Below are positions 26,458 through 37,263 of a stretch of 64,000 nucleotides of DNA, piece by piece (the first letter of the stretch is position 1; each line of letters starts with the position of its first letter). The position numbers and the translations under genes are program-made. Source of the stretch: Variovorax sp. YR216 (GTDB lineage Bacteria; Pseudomonadota; Gammaproteobacteria; Burkholderiales; Burkholderiaceae_C); the NCBI RefSeq assembly GCF_900107745.1, contig NZ_FNRO01000004.1:372001-436000 (forward strand), written 5' to 3'. The notes under the pieces are model-generated. The model saw only the letters and a program-made list of their open reading frames with translations. It was not told the DNA's origin and searched no databases.

Positions 26458-26736
26458 CTAGCGCCGCCAGCCGCCGGAAACGACCCATTGGCTGGTACCG
26501 CACGCGACCACCAGCGCGGCATAGGTCGCCATCCGGCCATCCTGGCCGAAGACGATGAGGCCCGCCGAAAGCACGGCCACTCCGACGCCGAAATTGATCG
26601 CGCCCTGCACCCACCAGGCAATCCGCTTGCCGGCCGGCCGCTGGCCGACGCGCCCGAGCAACTCGCACAGAAAACCGACGGCGAAAGCCGGCGCCATGAA
26701 GTTGAGGAGGTGGTTGATGAAGTCCAGCGGGTCCAT
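26458..26736 (-). CDS. Small hypothetical membrane protein
   Basis: The 92-residue protein (MDPLDFINHLLNFMAPAFAVGFLCELLGR...) has about three hydrophobic segments and a basic end (SGGWRR). I recognise no family. It converges on the MscS-type gene with a 4-base gap and is divergent from hemA. That position, a plausible start and membrane-like composition argue for a real gene; the function is unknown. Confidence 0.65.
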   Translation of the reverse strand: MDPLDFINHLLNFMAPAFAVGFLCELLGRVGQRPAGKRIAWWVQGAINFGVGVAVLSAGLIVFGQDGRMATYAALVVACGTSQWVVSGGWRR

Positions 26737-26794
26737 TCGGGTCGCCCTGCGACGGCCATTTTTGAATGCCGGAGCGTCTGCGGGCGGCGGATTT

Positions 26795-26800
26795 TATAAT
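26795..26800 (+). promoter_or_regulatory. Consensus -10 box at hemA
   Basis: TATAAT ends seven bases before the hemA ATG, so transcription would begin at or next to the start codon. No convincing -35 hexamer is found at 16-18 bases upstream, and no ribosome binding site stands between this box and the ATG. Confidence 0.45.
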
Positions 26801-26807
26801 CCGGGTT

Positions 26808-28094
26808 ATGTCAGTCTGGGCCTTGGGCTTGAACCACACGACCGCGCCGCTCGATCTGCGCGGTCGTTTTGCGTTCGCCATCGACCAGATCGCGCCCACG
26901 CTGCAGAGCCTGCGCCACTCGTTCGGCTCCGGCCGGCACCCCGACGTCGAAGCCGCCATCATCTCGACCTGCAACCGCACCGAGATCTATTGCGCGGCCG
27001 AACATCTCGCGCTCGATCACACCGTCGACTGGCTGGCCCACAGCGGTGGCGTTTCGCCAGCCTTGCTCCGTTCGCACGCCTACACCTTGCATGACGACCA
27101 GGCGGCGCGCCACGCCTTCCGCGTCGCGAGCGGGCTGGATTCGATGGTGCTCGGCGAGGCGCAGATCCTCGGCCAGATGAAGGACGCGGTGCGCGCCGCC
27201 GAAACCGCCGGAGCGCTCGGCAGCACGCTGAACCAGCTCTTCCAGCGCTCCTTCGCGGTGGCGAAGGAAGTCCGCACCGCGACCGAGATCGGCGCCCACT
27301 CCATCAGCATGGCCGCTGCCGCGGTCCGGCTCGCCGGCCAGCTGTTCGAGGATCTTCAGCGCACGCGGGTGCTGTTCGTCGGCGCGGGCGAGATGATCGA
27401 CCTCGCCGTGACGCACTTCGCGGCCAGGCAGCCCAAGTCCATCGTGATCGCCAACCGCACGCTGGAGCGCGGCGAAAAGCTGGCGTCGCGCTTCGGGGGC
27501 GAAGCGATGCGCCTGGCCGACCTGCCGGCCCGCCTCGCCGAATTCGACATCGTCGTGAGCTGCACCGCGAGCACCCTGCCGCTGATCGGCCTCGGCGCCG
27601 TCGAGCGCGCGCTCAAGGTGCGCCGGCACCGGCCGATGTTCATGGTCGACCTGGCCGTCCCGCGCGACATCGAGCCCGAAGTGAAGGCGCTCGAAGACAT
27701 CTATCTCTACACCGTGGACGACCTCGCGCAGGTCGTGCAGCAAGGCCAGGCCAACCGGCAGGCTGCCGTGGCGCAGGCCGAGGTCATCATCGATGCGGGC
27801 GTGCAGAGCTTCATGCACTGGCTCGACCAGCGTGGCACCGTGCCGCTGATCCGCCAGCTCAACGCACAGACCGACGAATGGCGAGCGATCGAACTGGCGC
27901 GCGCGCGCAAGCTGCTCGCCAAGGGCGAGAGCGTCGACGTGGTGCTGGAGGCGCTGTCGCGCGCGCTCACGCAGAAGATGCTCCACGGCGCGATGGCCGA
28001 ATTGCACGCCGGCGATTCCGCCGCCCGCGAACATACGGCGCAGACGATCTCCCGCCTCTTTCTGCGCAACGACCTGCGCAACAAAGAGCGTTAG
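26808..28094 (+). CDS. hemA: Glutamyl-tRNA reductase
   Basis: The 428-residue enzyme reduces glutamyl-tRNA to glutamate-1-semialdehyde, the first committed step of tetrapyrrole synthesis by the C5 route. Motifs are [15 protein letters not shown], the catalytic Cys55 in STCNRTEIY, and [12 protein letters not shown]. The NADPH-binding [17 protein letters not shown] and a C-terminal dimerisation helix follow. The start [12 protein letters not shown] is fixed by the conserved N-terminus. prfA and prmC follow, as in many proteobacteria. Confidence 0.96.
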   Translation: MSVWALGLNHTTAPLDLRGRFAFAIDQIAPTLQSLRHSFGSGRHPDVEAAIISTCNRTEIYCAAEHLALDHTVDWLAHSGGVSPALLRSHAYTLHDDQAARHAFRVASGLDSMVLGEAQILGQMKDAVRAAETAGALGSTLNQLFQRSFAVAKEVRTATEIGAHSISMAAAAVRLAGQLFEDLQRTRVLFVGAGEMIDLAVTHFAARQPKSIVIANRTLERGEKLASRFGGEAMRLADLPARLAEFDIVVSCTASTLPLIGLGAVERALKVRRHRPMFMVDLAVPRDIEPEVKALEDIYLYTVDDLAQVVQQGQANRQAAVAQAEVIIDAGVQSFMHWLDQRGTVPLIRQLNAQTDEWRAIELARARKLLAKGESVDVVLEALSRALTQKMLHGAMAELHAGDSAAREHTAQTISRLFLRNDLRNKER

Positions 28095-28184
28095 CGACGC
28101 CCGTTGCTTCCGGCGCCGCGCGCCAACCTCGCCGTTGCCGCACCGCCTGCGGTCAACCCCTCCCGCCATCCGCCCCGATCTCCC

Positions 28185-29273
28185 GTGAAATCCTTCTTGC
28201 GTCACCAGCTCGAGCGCTATGCGCAACGTCTCGGCGAACTCGACTTCCTGCTTTCGCGCGAAGACATCATGTCCGACATGGCGCAGTACCGCACCATCTC
28301 TCGCGAGCATGCGGAGGTGACGCAGATCGCCGGCCGCTACGGCCGCTACAAGCAGCGCGAAGCCGATCTGGCCGCCGCGCGCGAGATGCTCGAAGACCCC
28401 GACATGGCCGAGATGGCGCAGGAGGAAATCACGAGCGCCGAAGCGGAGCTGGTGCAGCTCGAGGACGAGCTCCAGCGCCTGCTGCTGCCCAAGGATCCGG
28501 ACGACGCGCGCAATGCCTTCCTTGAAATCCGGGCGGGCACCGGCGGCGACGAATCCGCGCTCTTCGCGGGCGACCTGCTGCGCATGTACACCCGCTACGC
28601 CGACCGCGCCGGCTGGCGCTGCGAGATCGTGAGCGAAAGCGAGAGCGAGCTCGGCGGCTACAAGGAAGTGGTGGTCCGCATCGTCGGCAATGACGTCTTT
28701 GGCCGGCTGCGCTTCGAATCGGGCGGCCACCGCGTGCAGCGCGTGCCCGCAACCGAAACGCAGGGCCGCATCCACACCAGCGCATGCACCGTCGCCGTGC
28801 TGGCGGAACCCGACGAAGCGCAGGCGGTGCAGATCAATCCGGCCGACCTGCGCATCGACACCTTCCGCGCGAGCGGCGCCGGCGGGCAGCACATCAACAA
28901 GACCGACTCGGCGGTGCGCATCACGCACATTCCGACAGGCATCGTGGCCGAGTGCCAGGACGACCGCAGCCAGCATCGCAACAAGGCGAAGGCGCTGCAG
29001 GTGCTCTCCGCGCGCATCCAGGAAAAGGAACGCAGCGAACGCGCCGCCAAGGACGCCGCGCTGCGCAAGGGGCTCGTCGGCAGCGGCGACCGCAGCGACC
29101 GCATCCGCACCTACAACTTCCCCCAGGGCCGGCTCACCGACCACCGGATCAATCTCACGCTCTACAAGCTGCTGACCATCATGGAAGGCGATCTCGGGGA
29201 AGTGCTCGATGCGCTGAAGGCCGCCCGCGAGGCCGAGCAGCTTGCAGAACTCGAAGCCAGTCTGCCGGCGTGA
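28185..29273 (+). CDS. prfA: Peptide chain release factor 1
   Basis: The 362-residue factor terminates translation at UAA and UAG. It has the PAT discriminator ([10 protein letters not shown]) specific to RF1 and the GGQ motif ([22 protein letters not shown]), whose Gln is methylated by PrmC, the next gene. I chose GTG 28185 ([12 protein letters not shown]) since it gives the family length of about 360; the open frame extends further without homologous character. The stop overlaps the prmC GTG start as GTGA. Confidence 0.95.
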   Translation: MKSFLRHQLERYAQRLGELDFLLSREDIMSDMAQYRTISREHAEVTQIAGRYGRYKQREADLAAAREMLEDPDMAEMAQEEITSAEAELVQLEDELQRLLLPKDPDDARNAFLEIRAGTGGDESALFAGDLLRMYTRYADRAGWRCEIVSESESELGGYKEVVVRIVGNDVFGRLRFESGGHRVQRVPATETQGRIHTSACTVAVLAEPDEAQAVQINPADLRIDTFRASGAGGQHINKTDSAVRITHIPTGIVAECQDDRSQHRNKAKALQVLSARIQEKERSERAAKDAALRKGLVGSGDRSDRIRTYNFPQGRLTDHRINLTLYKLLTIMEGDLGEVLDALKAAREAEQLAELEASLPA

Positions 29274-30124
29274 CCTCCACCGACCCGCTCTCTTCCGCGA
29301 CGCCGGCCGCCATGCTGGCGGCAGCGGCGGCCATGGGCATCGACCGGCTCGATGCGCAGCTTCTGCTGCTGCACGTGCTCGGACGACCATCGACCGATCG
29401 CGCCTGGCTGCTGGCGCACGACACCGACCCGCAGGGCGACGCGATCTGGCCCGAGTACGCCAGGCTTTGCGCCCGCCGCAAGACCGGCGAGCCGGTGGCC
29501 TATCTGATCGGGGAGAAGGAGTTTCACGGGCTCAGCCTGCGGGTGGACGCCCGCGTGCTGGTGCCGCGCCCCGATACCGAGACGCTGGTCGAATGGGCAC
29601 TTCAATGCCTCCAAGGGCGCGACGCGCCGTCCGTGATCGATCTCGGTACGGGCAGCGGCGCCATCGCATTGGCCATCCAGCACGCACGGCGCGACGCAAG
29701 AGTCACCGCCGTCGATGCCAGTGCCGATGCACTGGCGGTCGCACGCGCGAATGCCGAGCGCCTCGGCCTGCCGGTGCGCTTCGAGCAAGCGGACTGGCTC
29801 GACGGCGCCGGGACAGGCTACGACCTGATCGTCTCGAACCCGCCCTACGTCGCCCGCGACGACATTCATCTTGCGGCGCTGCAGCATGAGCCCCAGGCTG
29901 CCCTCGTCTCCGGCGACGACGGGCTCGATGACATCCGCCGCATCGTCGATGCCGCCCCGGCGCACTTGGCGGAGGGTGGATGGCTGCTGCTCGAACACGG
30001 CTACGACCAAAGCGAAGCAGTCAGGCAACTGCTCCGGGAGCGCGGCTTTTCAGAATCCCAAAGCCGCGACGACCTCGCCGGCATCGCAAGATGTTCCGGC
30101 GCGATCTGGCGTGCGGTGAAATAA
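29270..30124 (+). CDS. prmC: Release factor glutamine methyltransferase
   Basis: The 284-residue methyltransferase modifies the Gln of the GGQ motif in RF1 and RF2 using SAM. It has an N-terminal helical domain, [19 protein letters not shown] motif [15 protein letters not shown], and the substrate-Gln motif NPPY ([12 protein letters not shown]). The GTG at 29270 overlaps the prfA stop, which fixes the start and couples translation. Confidence 0.95.
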   Translation: MTSTDPLSSATPAAMLAAAAAMGIDRLDAQLLLLHVLGRPSTDRAWLLAHDTDPQGDAIWPEYARLCARRKTGEPVAYLIGEKEFHGLSLRVDARVLVPRPDTETLVEWALQCLQGRDAPSVIDLGTGSGAIALAIQHARRDARVTAVDASADALAVARANAERLGLPVRFEQADWLDGAGTGYDLIVSNPPYVARDDIHLAALQHEPQAALVSGDDGLDDIRRIVDAAPAHLAEGGWLLLEHGYDQSEAVRQLLRERGFSESQSRDDLAGIARCSGAIWRAVK

Positions 30125-30153
30125 TCCGCCCAGCCCAATTTCAGGAGTGCCCC

Positions 30154-30477
30154 ATGTCCGACGCCCAGCAACGCATCGACGATCTCGTCAAGACCAACGA
30201 CCTTGTGCTCTTCATGAAGGGCAACGCCAGCTTTCCGATGTGCGGCTTTTCCGGTCGCGCGATCCAGATCCTCAAGGCCGTCGGCGTGGACACCAAGGTA
30301 CTGAAGACCGTCAACGTGCTGGAAGACGATGCCATCCGCCAGGGCATCAAGGAGTACAGCAACTGGCCGACGATTCCACAGCTCTACGTCAAGGGCGAGT
30401 TCGTCGGCGGCTCGGACATCATGATGGAGATGTACGAGTCAGGCGAACTGCAGCAGATGCTCAACGCCAACGTCTGA
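30154..30477 (+). CDS. grxD: Monothiol glutaredoxin Grx4/GrxD
   Basis: The 107-residue protein has the CGFS active site (Cys30 in FPMCGFSGRAIQIL), WPTIPQLYVKGEFVGGSDIMMEM for glutathione binding, and the length of E. coli GrxD. Monothiol CGFS glutaredoxins bind a [2Fe-2S] cluster with glutathione and work in Fe-S cluster transfer with BolA-type partners. An AGGAG site precedes the ATG. It lies 29 bases after prmC, and a coupled repeat mini-frame begins 1 base after its stop. Confidence 0.95.
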   Translation: MSDAQQRIDDLVKTNDLVLFMKGNASFPMCGFSGRAIQILKAVGVDTKVLKTVNVLEDDAIRQGIKEYSNWPTIPQLYVKGEFVGGSDIMMEMYESGELQQMLNANV

Positions 30478-30478
30478 C

Positions 30479-30541
30479 ATGAGCCGCACGGCCGCTCCGA
30501 AGGCGAAGCCCGAAGCGCTGCTGCGCGAAGGTACTCCGTGA
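30479..30541 (+). repeat. Intercistronic repeat forming a 20-codon mini-frame between grxD and the cupin gene
   Basis: The frame encodes [20 protein letters not shown] and ends with a TGA overlapping the cupin GTG start (GTGA). It matches the first unit at 49651-49710 at 16 of 20 codons or better by eye. It supplies GCGAAGGTACTCC, an SD-like GAAGG five to six bases before the downstream start. The start is one base beyond the grxD stop. Confidence 0.8.
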
Positions 30542-31038
30542 GCCACGACCCCGCCGATCATGGGCACGCGCATCACGAGGGCGCCTGGAAACATGACGGC
30601 GTGCGTGTCGTCCCCGGCAACCAGCTCGACACCCACACCGCCCAGACGCCGGGTATGAACCGTGCGGCGGCGATCAACTTCGCGCGCGTCGGTGCGCAGA
30701 AGCTCTGGGCCGGAACCGTCACCATCCACGCGAATGCCAAGACCGGCGCGCACCATCACGGTCATCTCGAATCGGTGATCTACGTCGTTCGGGGCCGTGC
30801 CCGCATGCGATGGGGCGAGCACCTCGAATACACGGCGGAAGCCGGTCCCGGCGATTTCATCTACGTGCCGCCCTACGTGCCGCACCAGGAAATCAACGCC
30901 AGCGAGACCGAGGCCCTCGAATGCGTGCTGTGCCGCAGCGACGGCGAGGCGGTCGCGATCAACCTCGATATCGAGCCTGTCGAGAAACCCGAATCGGTGC
31001 TGTGGGTCGATCCCACGCACCCGCAAGGCGGTATTTGA
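30538..31038 (+). CDS. Cupin-domain protein
   Basis: The 166-residue single-domain cupin has the two conserved motifs. Motif 1 is HHHGHLESVIYVVRGRARM (metal His and Glu); motif 2 is PGDFIYVPPYVPHQEINA (His). It could be a small metal-dependent enzyme or a sugar or ligand-binding protein; the reaction is not readable. The GTG start (SHDPADHGHAHHEG) is set by the repeat, which provides the ribosome binding site and overlaps the start. The His-rich N-terminus may add a metal site. Confidence 0.85.
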   Translation: MSHDPADHGHAHHEGAWKHDGVRVVPGNQLDTHTAQTPGMNRAAAINFARVGAQKLWAGTVTIHANAKTGAHHHGHLESVIYVVRGRARMRWGEHLEYTAEAGPGDFIYVPPYVPHQEINASETEALECVLCRSDGEAVAINLDIEPVEKPESVLWVDPTHPQGGI

Positions 31039-31136
31039 CCGCCTCGCGACGATTGCGCAAATCCGAGAAAACATAGACACCCGCGGATGTTGGGCACGGC
31101 TTATGCTGTGTTCGAGTGTCCGAAACGGAGGTGTCC

Positions 31137-32129
31137 ATGGATTCCCGTAGCCTCGTGCCAGCGTCGTCGTTCCAGTTGCCGGTCGCCAGCCTGCGCAGCG
31201 TTTTCCAGACGCAGGATGTCGAGCGCAGGCTCGCCAAGCTGCCGGACCACGATCACGAACACCTGCGCACCACCTACGAACGCATGCTGGAGCGCGGCCC
31301 CGACCGCTTCCAGGTCAAGCCCAGCGGCGTGCCGGAGATGTCCGGCCTCTACGCCCAACTTCCCAACTTCACCGAGGTGCTCGACGACGTGCGGCGCCAT
31401 GTCGCGCTCTCGCAGGACAGCCGCGACGGCCTCGAAGTCACCCCCATGCTGCTGCTGGGTCCGCCGGGCATCGGCAAGACCCACTTTGCGCGAAAGCTCG
31501 CCGAGTTGCTCGGAACGGGCATGTCGCTGGTGCCGATGAACTCGATGACGGCCGGCTGGCTGCTCTCCGGCGCCTCGTCGCAATGGAAGGGCGCGAAGCC
31601 CGGCAAGGTGTTCGAAGCGCTGGTGGATGGGCAGTATGCGAATCCGGTGATGGTCATCGACGAAATCGACAAGGCCGGCGCGGACAGCCAGTACGACCCG
31701 CTCGGTGCGCTCTACAACCTGCTGGAGCACGACACCGCGCACGCCTTCGTCGATGAATTCGCCGAAGTGCCGATCGACGCCAGCCAGGTCATCTGGATCA
31801 CGACCGCGAACGACGAGCGCGGCATCCCCGAGCCGATCCTGAACCGCATGAACGTGTTCGAGATCGAGGCACCCTCGCCCGAGGCCTCGCGGCAGATCGC
31901 GTGCCAGCTCTACGCATCGATCCGCACCGACCATGACTGGGGCCGCCTGCTGTCGCCCGAGCCTACGAGCGACGTGCTGGACCAGCTCGCGACGCTCGCC
32001 CCGCGCGAGATGCGCCGCGCGCTGATGACCGGCTTCGGCAATGCCCGGCTCGCCGGCCGCGAAGAGGTTCGCGTGGAGGATCTTCCGCGTGGCGGCGTGC
32101 AGCGCGGCCGCATGGGATTCGTGCAGTAG
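31137..32129 (+). CDS. Lon-like AAA+ ATPase without protease domain
   Basis: The 330-residue AAA+ protein has Walker A GPPGIGKTHFARKLAELLG, Walker B VMVIDEIDKA, sensor 1 (WITTANDERG), an Arg finger (PEPILNRMNVF), and a C-terminal lid ending MRRALMTGFGNARLAGREEV. The order resembles the Lon ATPase module, but neither the Lon N-domain nor the Ser-Lys protease domain is present. ATG 31137 has GGAGGT in front and is preferred over GTG 31116. Its substrate and partner are unknown; it may be an unfoldase for a separate protease or a remodeller. It stands alone in its transcription context. Confidence 0.85.
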   Translation: MDSRSLVPASSFQLPVASLRSVFQTQDVERRLAKLPDHDHEHLRTTYERMLERGPDRFQVKPSGVPEMSGLYAQLPNFTEVLDDVRRHVALSQDSRDGLEVTPMLLLGPPGIGKTHFARKLAELLGTGMSLVPMNSMTAGWLLSGASSQWKGAKPGKVFEALVDGQYANPVMVIDEIDKAGADSQYDPLGALYNLLEHDTAHAFVDEFAEVPIDASQVIWITTANDERGIPEPILNRMNVFEIEAPSPEASRQIACQLYASIRTDHDWGRLLSPEPTSDVLDQLATLAPREMRRALMTGFGNARLAGREEVRVEDLPRGGVQRGRMGFVQ

Positions 32130-32178
32130 CTTCGCGATGCGTCGGATTCGCGGCTGAGCACTCCCCGCTCGTGGCACC

Positions 32179-33549
32179 ATGTCGGTCTTCGATGACCGAC
32201 CTATGACCCTGACCCAAAGCCTGCTGGTCATCGTCGCGCTGATCGCGACGAGCGCCTTCTTCTCTCTTGCCGAGATCTCCCTGGCGGCTTCGCGCCGCCT
32301 GCGCCTGCGCCAAATGGCGGACGAGGGCGATCTCCGAGCCGAACGGGTTATGCGCATTCAGGAACAACCCGGCCACTACTTCACGGTGGTCCAGATCGGC
32401 CTCAACGCGGTCGCGATCCTCGGCGGCGTCGTCGGCGAAGGCTCGCTGAGCCCGTATTTCCAGGACCTGTTCGATCTGTGGCTCAGCCCCAAGGCATCGC
32501 AGACCGCAGCCTTCCTGGCCTCATTCATCACCATCATCGCGATCTTCCTCGTCTTCGCCGACCTCTTTCCGAAGCGACTGGGCATGAGCAATCCCGAGCA
32601 CCTCGCAGTTCGCATGGTCGGCCCGATGCAGGTGCTGATCACCGCCTTCAAGCCGCTGGTCTGGCTCTTCACCGTCAGCACGGACCTGCTTTTCAAGCTG
32701 CTCAGGATGCCAGCCGAGCGGGACGAAAAGATCACCTCGGCCGACATCCTGGCGATGACCGAGGCTGGCGCGCGTGCGGGCGTACTCGCCGAGCGGGAGC
32801 AGCAGGTGATCGCCAACGTGTTCGAGCTCGACACCCGCCTCGTCAGCAGCGTGATGACCTCGCGCGACCGCATCGCCTGGTTCCTCCGGGACGACCCCGA
32901 GTCCGTGCTGCGCGCCCGCATCGTGGCCGAGCCCTTTTCCGCCTATCCGGTGTGCGAAGGCGACATCGACCACGTGCTCGGCTACGTGGATGCCAAGGAC
33001 ATGTTCCAGCGCGTGCTGAGCGGACAGCCGCTGTCCTTCGATCATGGGCTGCCGCTGCACAAGGCGCTGGTCATCCCCGACCGGCTTTCGCTGACCGAGG
33101 TGCTCGAACAGTTCCAGCAGGCTCACGAGGACTTCGCAATCGTCGTCAACGAGTACAGCCTCGTGGTCGGCGTCATCACGCTCAACGACGTCATGAGTAC
33201 CGTGATGGGCGACCTCGTCGGCGTGCAGGACGAAGAACAGCAGATCGTGAAACGCGACGAGAACTCGTGGCTGATCGACGGCGTCACGCCCATCCAGGAC
33301 GTGGAACGCGCACTCGAGCTCGAAGAGCTGCCGCATCGCGACGAATACGAAACCCTGGCCGGCTTCCTGATGGTGATGCTGCGCCGCGTGCCCAAGCGGA
33401 CCGACAGCGTGACCTGGGCGGGCTACACCTTCGAGGTGATGGACGTGGACAGCTTCCGCATCGACCAGGTGATGGTGACACGCGGCAAGCCCACGGCGAC
33501 GGCCGACTTGGTTTCCGAGGCCGGCCTCAGTCGGGTCGCGAATCCTTGA
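32179..33549 (+). CDS. CNNM/CorC-type transmembrane protein (DUF21, CBS pair, CorC_HlyC)
   Basis: The 456-residue protein has an N-terminal DUF21 membrane domain with about four segments (LLVIVALIATSAFFSLAEISLAASRRLRL). Two CBS repeats come next (VSSVMTSRDRIAWFLRDD and HKALVIPDRLSLTEVLEQF...VVNEYSLVVGVITLNDVMSTVMGDL), then a CorC_HlyC domain. Family members are linked to Mg2+ or Co2+ homeostasis or export, and the label hemolysin is historical. ATG 32203 (MTLTQSLL) is a credible alternative start. The 3' end overlaps the convergent transglycosylase gene by 23 bases. Confidence 0.9.
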   Translation: MSVFDDRPMTLTQSLLVIVALIATSAFFSLAEISLAASRRLRLRQMADEGDLRAERVMRIQEQPGHYFTVVQIGLNAVAILGGVVGEGSLSPYFQDLFDLWLSPKASQTAAFLASFITIIAIFLVFADLFPKRLGMSNPEHLAVRMVGPMQVLITAFKPLVWLFTVSTDLLFKLLRMPAERDEKITSADILAMTEAGARAGVLAEREQQVIANVFELDTRLVSSVMTSRDRIAWFLRDDPESVLRARIVAEPFSAYPVCEGDIDHVLGYVDAKDMFQRVLSGQPLSFDHGLPLHKALVIPDRLSLTEVLEQFQQAHEDFAIVVNEYSLVVGVITLNDVMSTVMGDLVGVQDEEQQIVKRDENSWLIDGVTPIQDVERALELEELPHRDEYETLAGFLMVMLRRVPKRTDSVTWAGYTFEVMDVDSFRIDQVMVTRGKPTATADLVSEAGLSRVANP

Positions 33550-34186
33550 AGGCCCACAGGCGCTGGTTCGCGAAGACGGCGCTCGGATAAGGCGACTTGC
33601 CCCGGCTGCCGTTGTAGCGCCCGAGTGTCATGAACAGATCCCCGCTCTCGCGGTCGAGGTAGTGGCGCAGGATGACGCAGCCGAAGCGCAGATTGGTCTG
33701 CATGTGGAAGAGCGTGGACGGATTGCCATCGCCTATCGAGCGCGTCCAGAAGGGCATCACCTGCATGTAGCCGCGGGCACCGGCACTGGAGACTGCGAAC
33801 TTGCGGAAATTGCTCTCGACCTGGACCAGGCCGAGCACGAGGCTCACATCGAGGCCGGCGCGGCGCGACTCGTACCAGACGGTCTGCAGGAATTCCTTGC
33901 GGGTGGGCCAGTCGGGCAGCTTCTTCTTGAGCCGCTCACTCATCTCGCCGAGCCAGCGCAGATAGGCCAGGCGCGACTCGGTGTCCTTGAACTCGGGAAC
34001 CGGTGGCGCGGTGTTCCGGATCGCGGCGCCCAACGCGGTCCGCACCGAATCGATCAGGGGCTCCTCGATCTGCGCACCGGCCAGTGCCGGCATCGGGAAT
34101 GCCAGGGTCAACACCCCGGCCGCAGCGCCGCCCAGGCACAGGCGTCGCGAAAGTCCGGGCGCATCCATCGGCGCCACGGGGCTCAT
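33527..34186 (-). CDS. Lytic transglycosylase (SLT domain), exported
   Basis: The 219-residue protein has a leader with a twin arginine (LSRRLCLGGAAAGVLTLAFPMPALA), so Tat export is possible. The SLT goose-lysozyme-like domain follows: LVQVESNFRKFAVSSAGARGYMQVMPFW with the catalytic Glu, then RFGCVILRHYLD and LGRYNGSRGKSPYP. It should cleave peptidoglycan with formation of 1,6-anhydroMurNAc. The ATGAGC start overlaps the stop of the repeat mini-frame, which also carries its GAAGG ribosome binding site; proS is upstream. Confidence 0.9.
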   Translation of the reverse strand: MSPVAPMDAPGLSRRLCLGGAAAGVLTLAFPMPALAGAQIEEPLIDSVRTALGAAIRNTAPPVPEFKDTESRLAYLRWLGEMSERLKKKLPDWPTRKEFLQTVWYESRRAGLDVSLVLGLVQVESNFRKFAVSSAGARGYMQVMPFWTRSIGDGNPSTLFHMQTNLRFGCVILRHYLDRESGDLFMTLGRYNGSRGKSPYPSAVFANQRLWAFKDSRPD

Positions 34187-34244
34187 TGGGCAACCTTCGT
34201 GCTTCGCACTGCGGTGCGAGCGCCTTCGGGCGGCCGGGCGGCGC

Positions 34245-34248
<4 letters not shown>
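34183..34248 (-). repeat. Intercistronic repeat forming a 21-codon mini-frame between proS and the transglycosylase gene
   Basis: The ATG overlaps the proS stop (ATGA) and the TGA overlaps the downstream ATG (ATGA), so the unit fills the gap exactly. It encodes [20 protein letters not shown] plus Gln. It shares ARTAVRST and the CGCACxGCAGTGCG inverted repeat with the units at 12323-12391 and 49711-49779. Confidence 0.8.
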
Positions 34249-35993
<1,745 letters not shown>

Positions 35994-36057
35994 CGGGCGC
36001 GCAAAGTCTAGAGGTTGGGGGCAACAGAAAGGGCTCAGGGCCCCGGGGACTGGCCGC

Positions 36058-36085
36058 TTGCCCTGCGCAACTCGGCAGGCATAAT
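36058..36085 (+). promoter_or_regulatory. Candidate promoter of rppH
   Basis: TTGCCC (36058-36063) and CATAAT (36080-36085) are 16 bases apart in the divergent proS-rppH gap. The -10 ends 30 bases before the rppH ATG. Hexamer quality is moderate. Confidence 0.4.
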
Positions 36086-36115
36086 CGACTCAGTTCAAAA
36101 AATTGGGGTTTGATT

Positions 36116-36772
36116 ATGCTCGACCGGGACGGCTTCAGGCCCAACGTCGGCATCATCCTGCTCAACCAGAGAAACCAGGTTTTCTGGGGCAAGCGAATTC
36201 GTACGCATTCCTGGCAGTTTCCGCAAGGCGGCATCGACCGCGGCGAGAGTCCCGAGCAGGCCATGTTCCGGGAACTGCATGAGGAAGTAGGCCTCCACCC
36301 GGAGCACGTGCGGATCGTGGCCCGTACCCGTGACTGGTTGCGCTACGAGGTGCCGGATCGGTTCATCCGCCGTGACGCACGCGGCCACTACAAAGGCCAA
36401 AAGCAGATCTGGTATCTACTGCAATTGATCGGGCACGACTGGGACTTGAACCTGCGTGCCACCGATCATCCGGAATTCGACGCATGGCGCTGGCACGACT
36501 ACTGGGTGCCGCTCGATGTGGTCGTCGAATTCAAGCGCGGCGTCTATGAAATGGCGCTGACCGAACTTGCCCGCTACCTGCCCCGGCAGGATTTCCGCAA
36601 CCGCTTCCTGCGCAGCAACGTGCGCGCCCGCGAATTCGAGCGGCACCCGCCGGGACCGGGCCATGAACCGACTTTCGAACTCCCGCCTGGCGCGAGCTTC
36701 GATCCCAATCCGAATGCCAATCTTGCGAATGAGCCTCCCTCGACCAGCGACCCGTTGCATGCCCCGCGCTAG
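36116..36772 (+). CDS. rppH: RNA pyrophosphohydrolase
   Basis: The 218-residue Nudix hydrolase removes pyrophosphate from the 5' end of RNA to start decay. The start [17 protein letters not shown] is typical. The Nudix box is [23 protein letters not shown], and [15 protein letters not shown] is specific to RppH. Compared with E. coli (176 residues) it carries a C-terminal extension of about 45 residues, Pro/Asn-rich and probably disordered. Its end overlaps the start of the CNP1-like gene by 14 bases. Confidence 0.95.
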   Translation: MLDRDGFRPNVGIILLNQRNQVFWGKRIRTHSWQFPQGGIDRGESPEQAMFRELHEEVGLHPEHVRIVARTRDWLRYEVPDRFIRRDARGHYKGQKQIWYLLQLIGHDWDLNLRATDHPEFDAWRWHDYWVPLDVVVEFKRGVYEMALTELARYLPRQDFRNRFLRSNVRAREFERHPPGPGHEPTFELPPGASFDPNPNANLANEPPSTSDPLHAPR

Positions 36773-37259
36773 CCGGGGCGCCGTACTTGCCTGTCTTCTC
36801 GCCGCTTCGGCACTCGCGAATGCCCAGCTGTTCGGCGATTCCGACTGGAAGGAGTCGGAAGCGCCTCCTGCGCCCGCGTTCAGCCAGGACAAGTTGGTCG
36901 ACCTCGAGATGCCGCGCTATTCGAGCCTGAAGTTCGGCGTCGACCCGAACACCATCAAGGTGACCGGCGATGGCGTCGTGCGCTACGTGGTCGTCGCCAC
37001 GAACAAGGAAGGGGGCGGATTCAACGCCTTCTACGAAGGTGTGCACTGCGCCACCGACGAATACAAGACCTACGCACGCTTCACGAGCAACGGGACGTGG
37101 GAAGCCGTTCAGAATCCCGAATGGAAGCGGATCAACGACCGGACCTCGCGCTATACACAAGCCCTGGCCTACCAGGGACTGTGCCGCGGCCATGCACCGC
37201 GTACGTCGGTCTCGGAAATGGTTCGGTTCCTGAAGGCGCCGATCCGCGAAGTCGAGTAG
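36759..37259 (+). CDS. CNP1-like family exported protein
   Basis: The 166-residue protein starts [23 protein letters not shown], a signal peptide. The mature part ([42 protein letters not shown] and [18 protein letters not shown]) matches the CNP1-like family, named for a neisserial protein and of unknown function; two Cys (HCAT, GLCRG) may form a disulfide. Its start lies inside the 3' end of rppH. It is convergent with proB with a 4-base gap. Confidence 0.82.
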   Translation: MPRASRGAVLACLLAASALANAQLFGDSDWKESEAPPAPAFSQDKLVDLEMPRYSSLKFGVDPNTIKVTGDGVVRYVVVATNKEGGGFNAFYEGVHCATDEYKTYARFTSNGTWEAVQNPEWKRINDRTSRYTQALAYQGLCRGHAPRTSVSEMVRFLKAPIREVE

Positions 37260-37263
37260 GCGA

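Noticed and set aside
26811..29390. Minus-strand open frame of about 860 codons opposite hemA and prfA
   Set aside because: It spans two clear genes and their junction in antisense and has no motif.
36663..36758. Earlier start of the CNP1-like protein, inside rppH
   Set aside because: The signal peptide begins at MPRASRGAV (36759); the extension would bury it behind Arg/Pro-rich residues.
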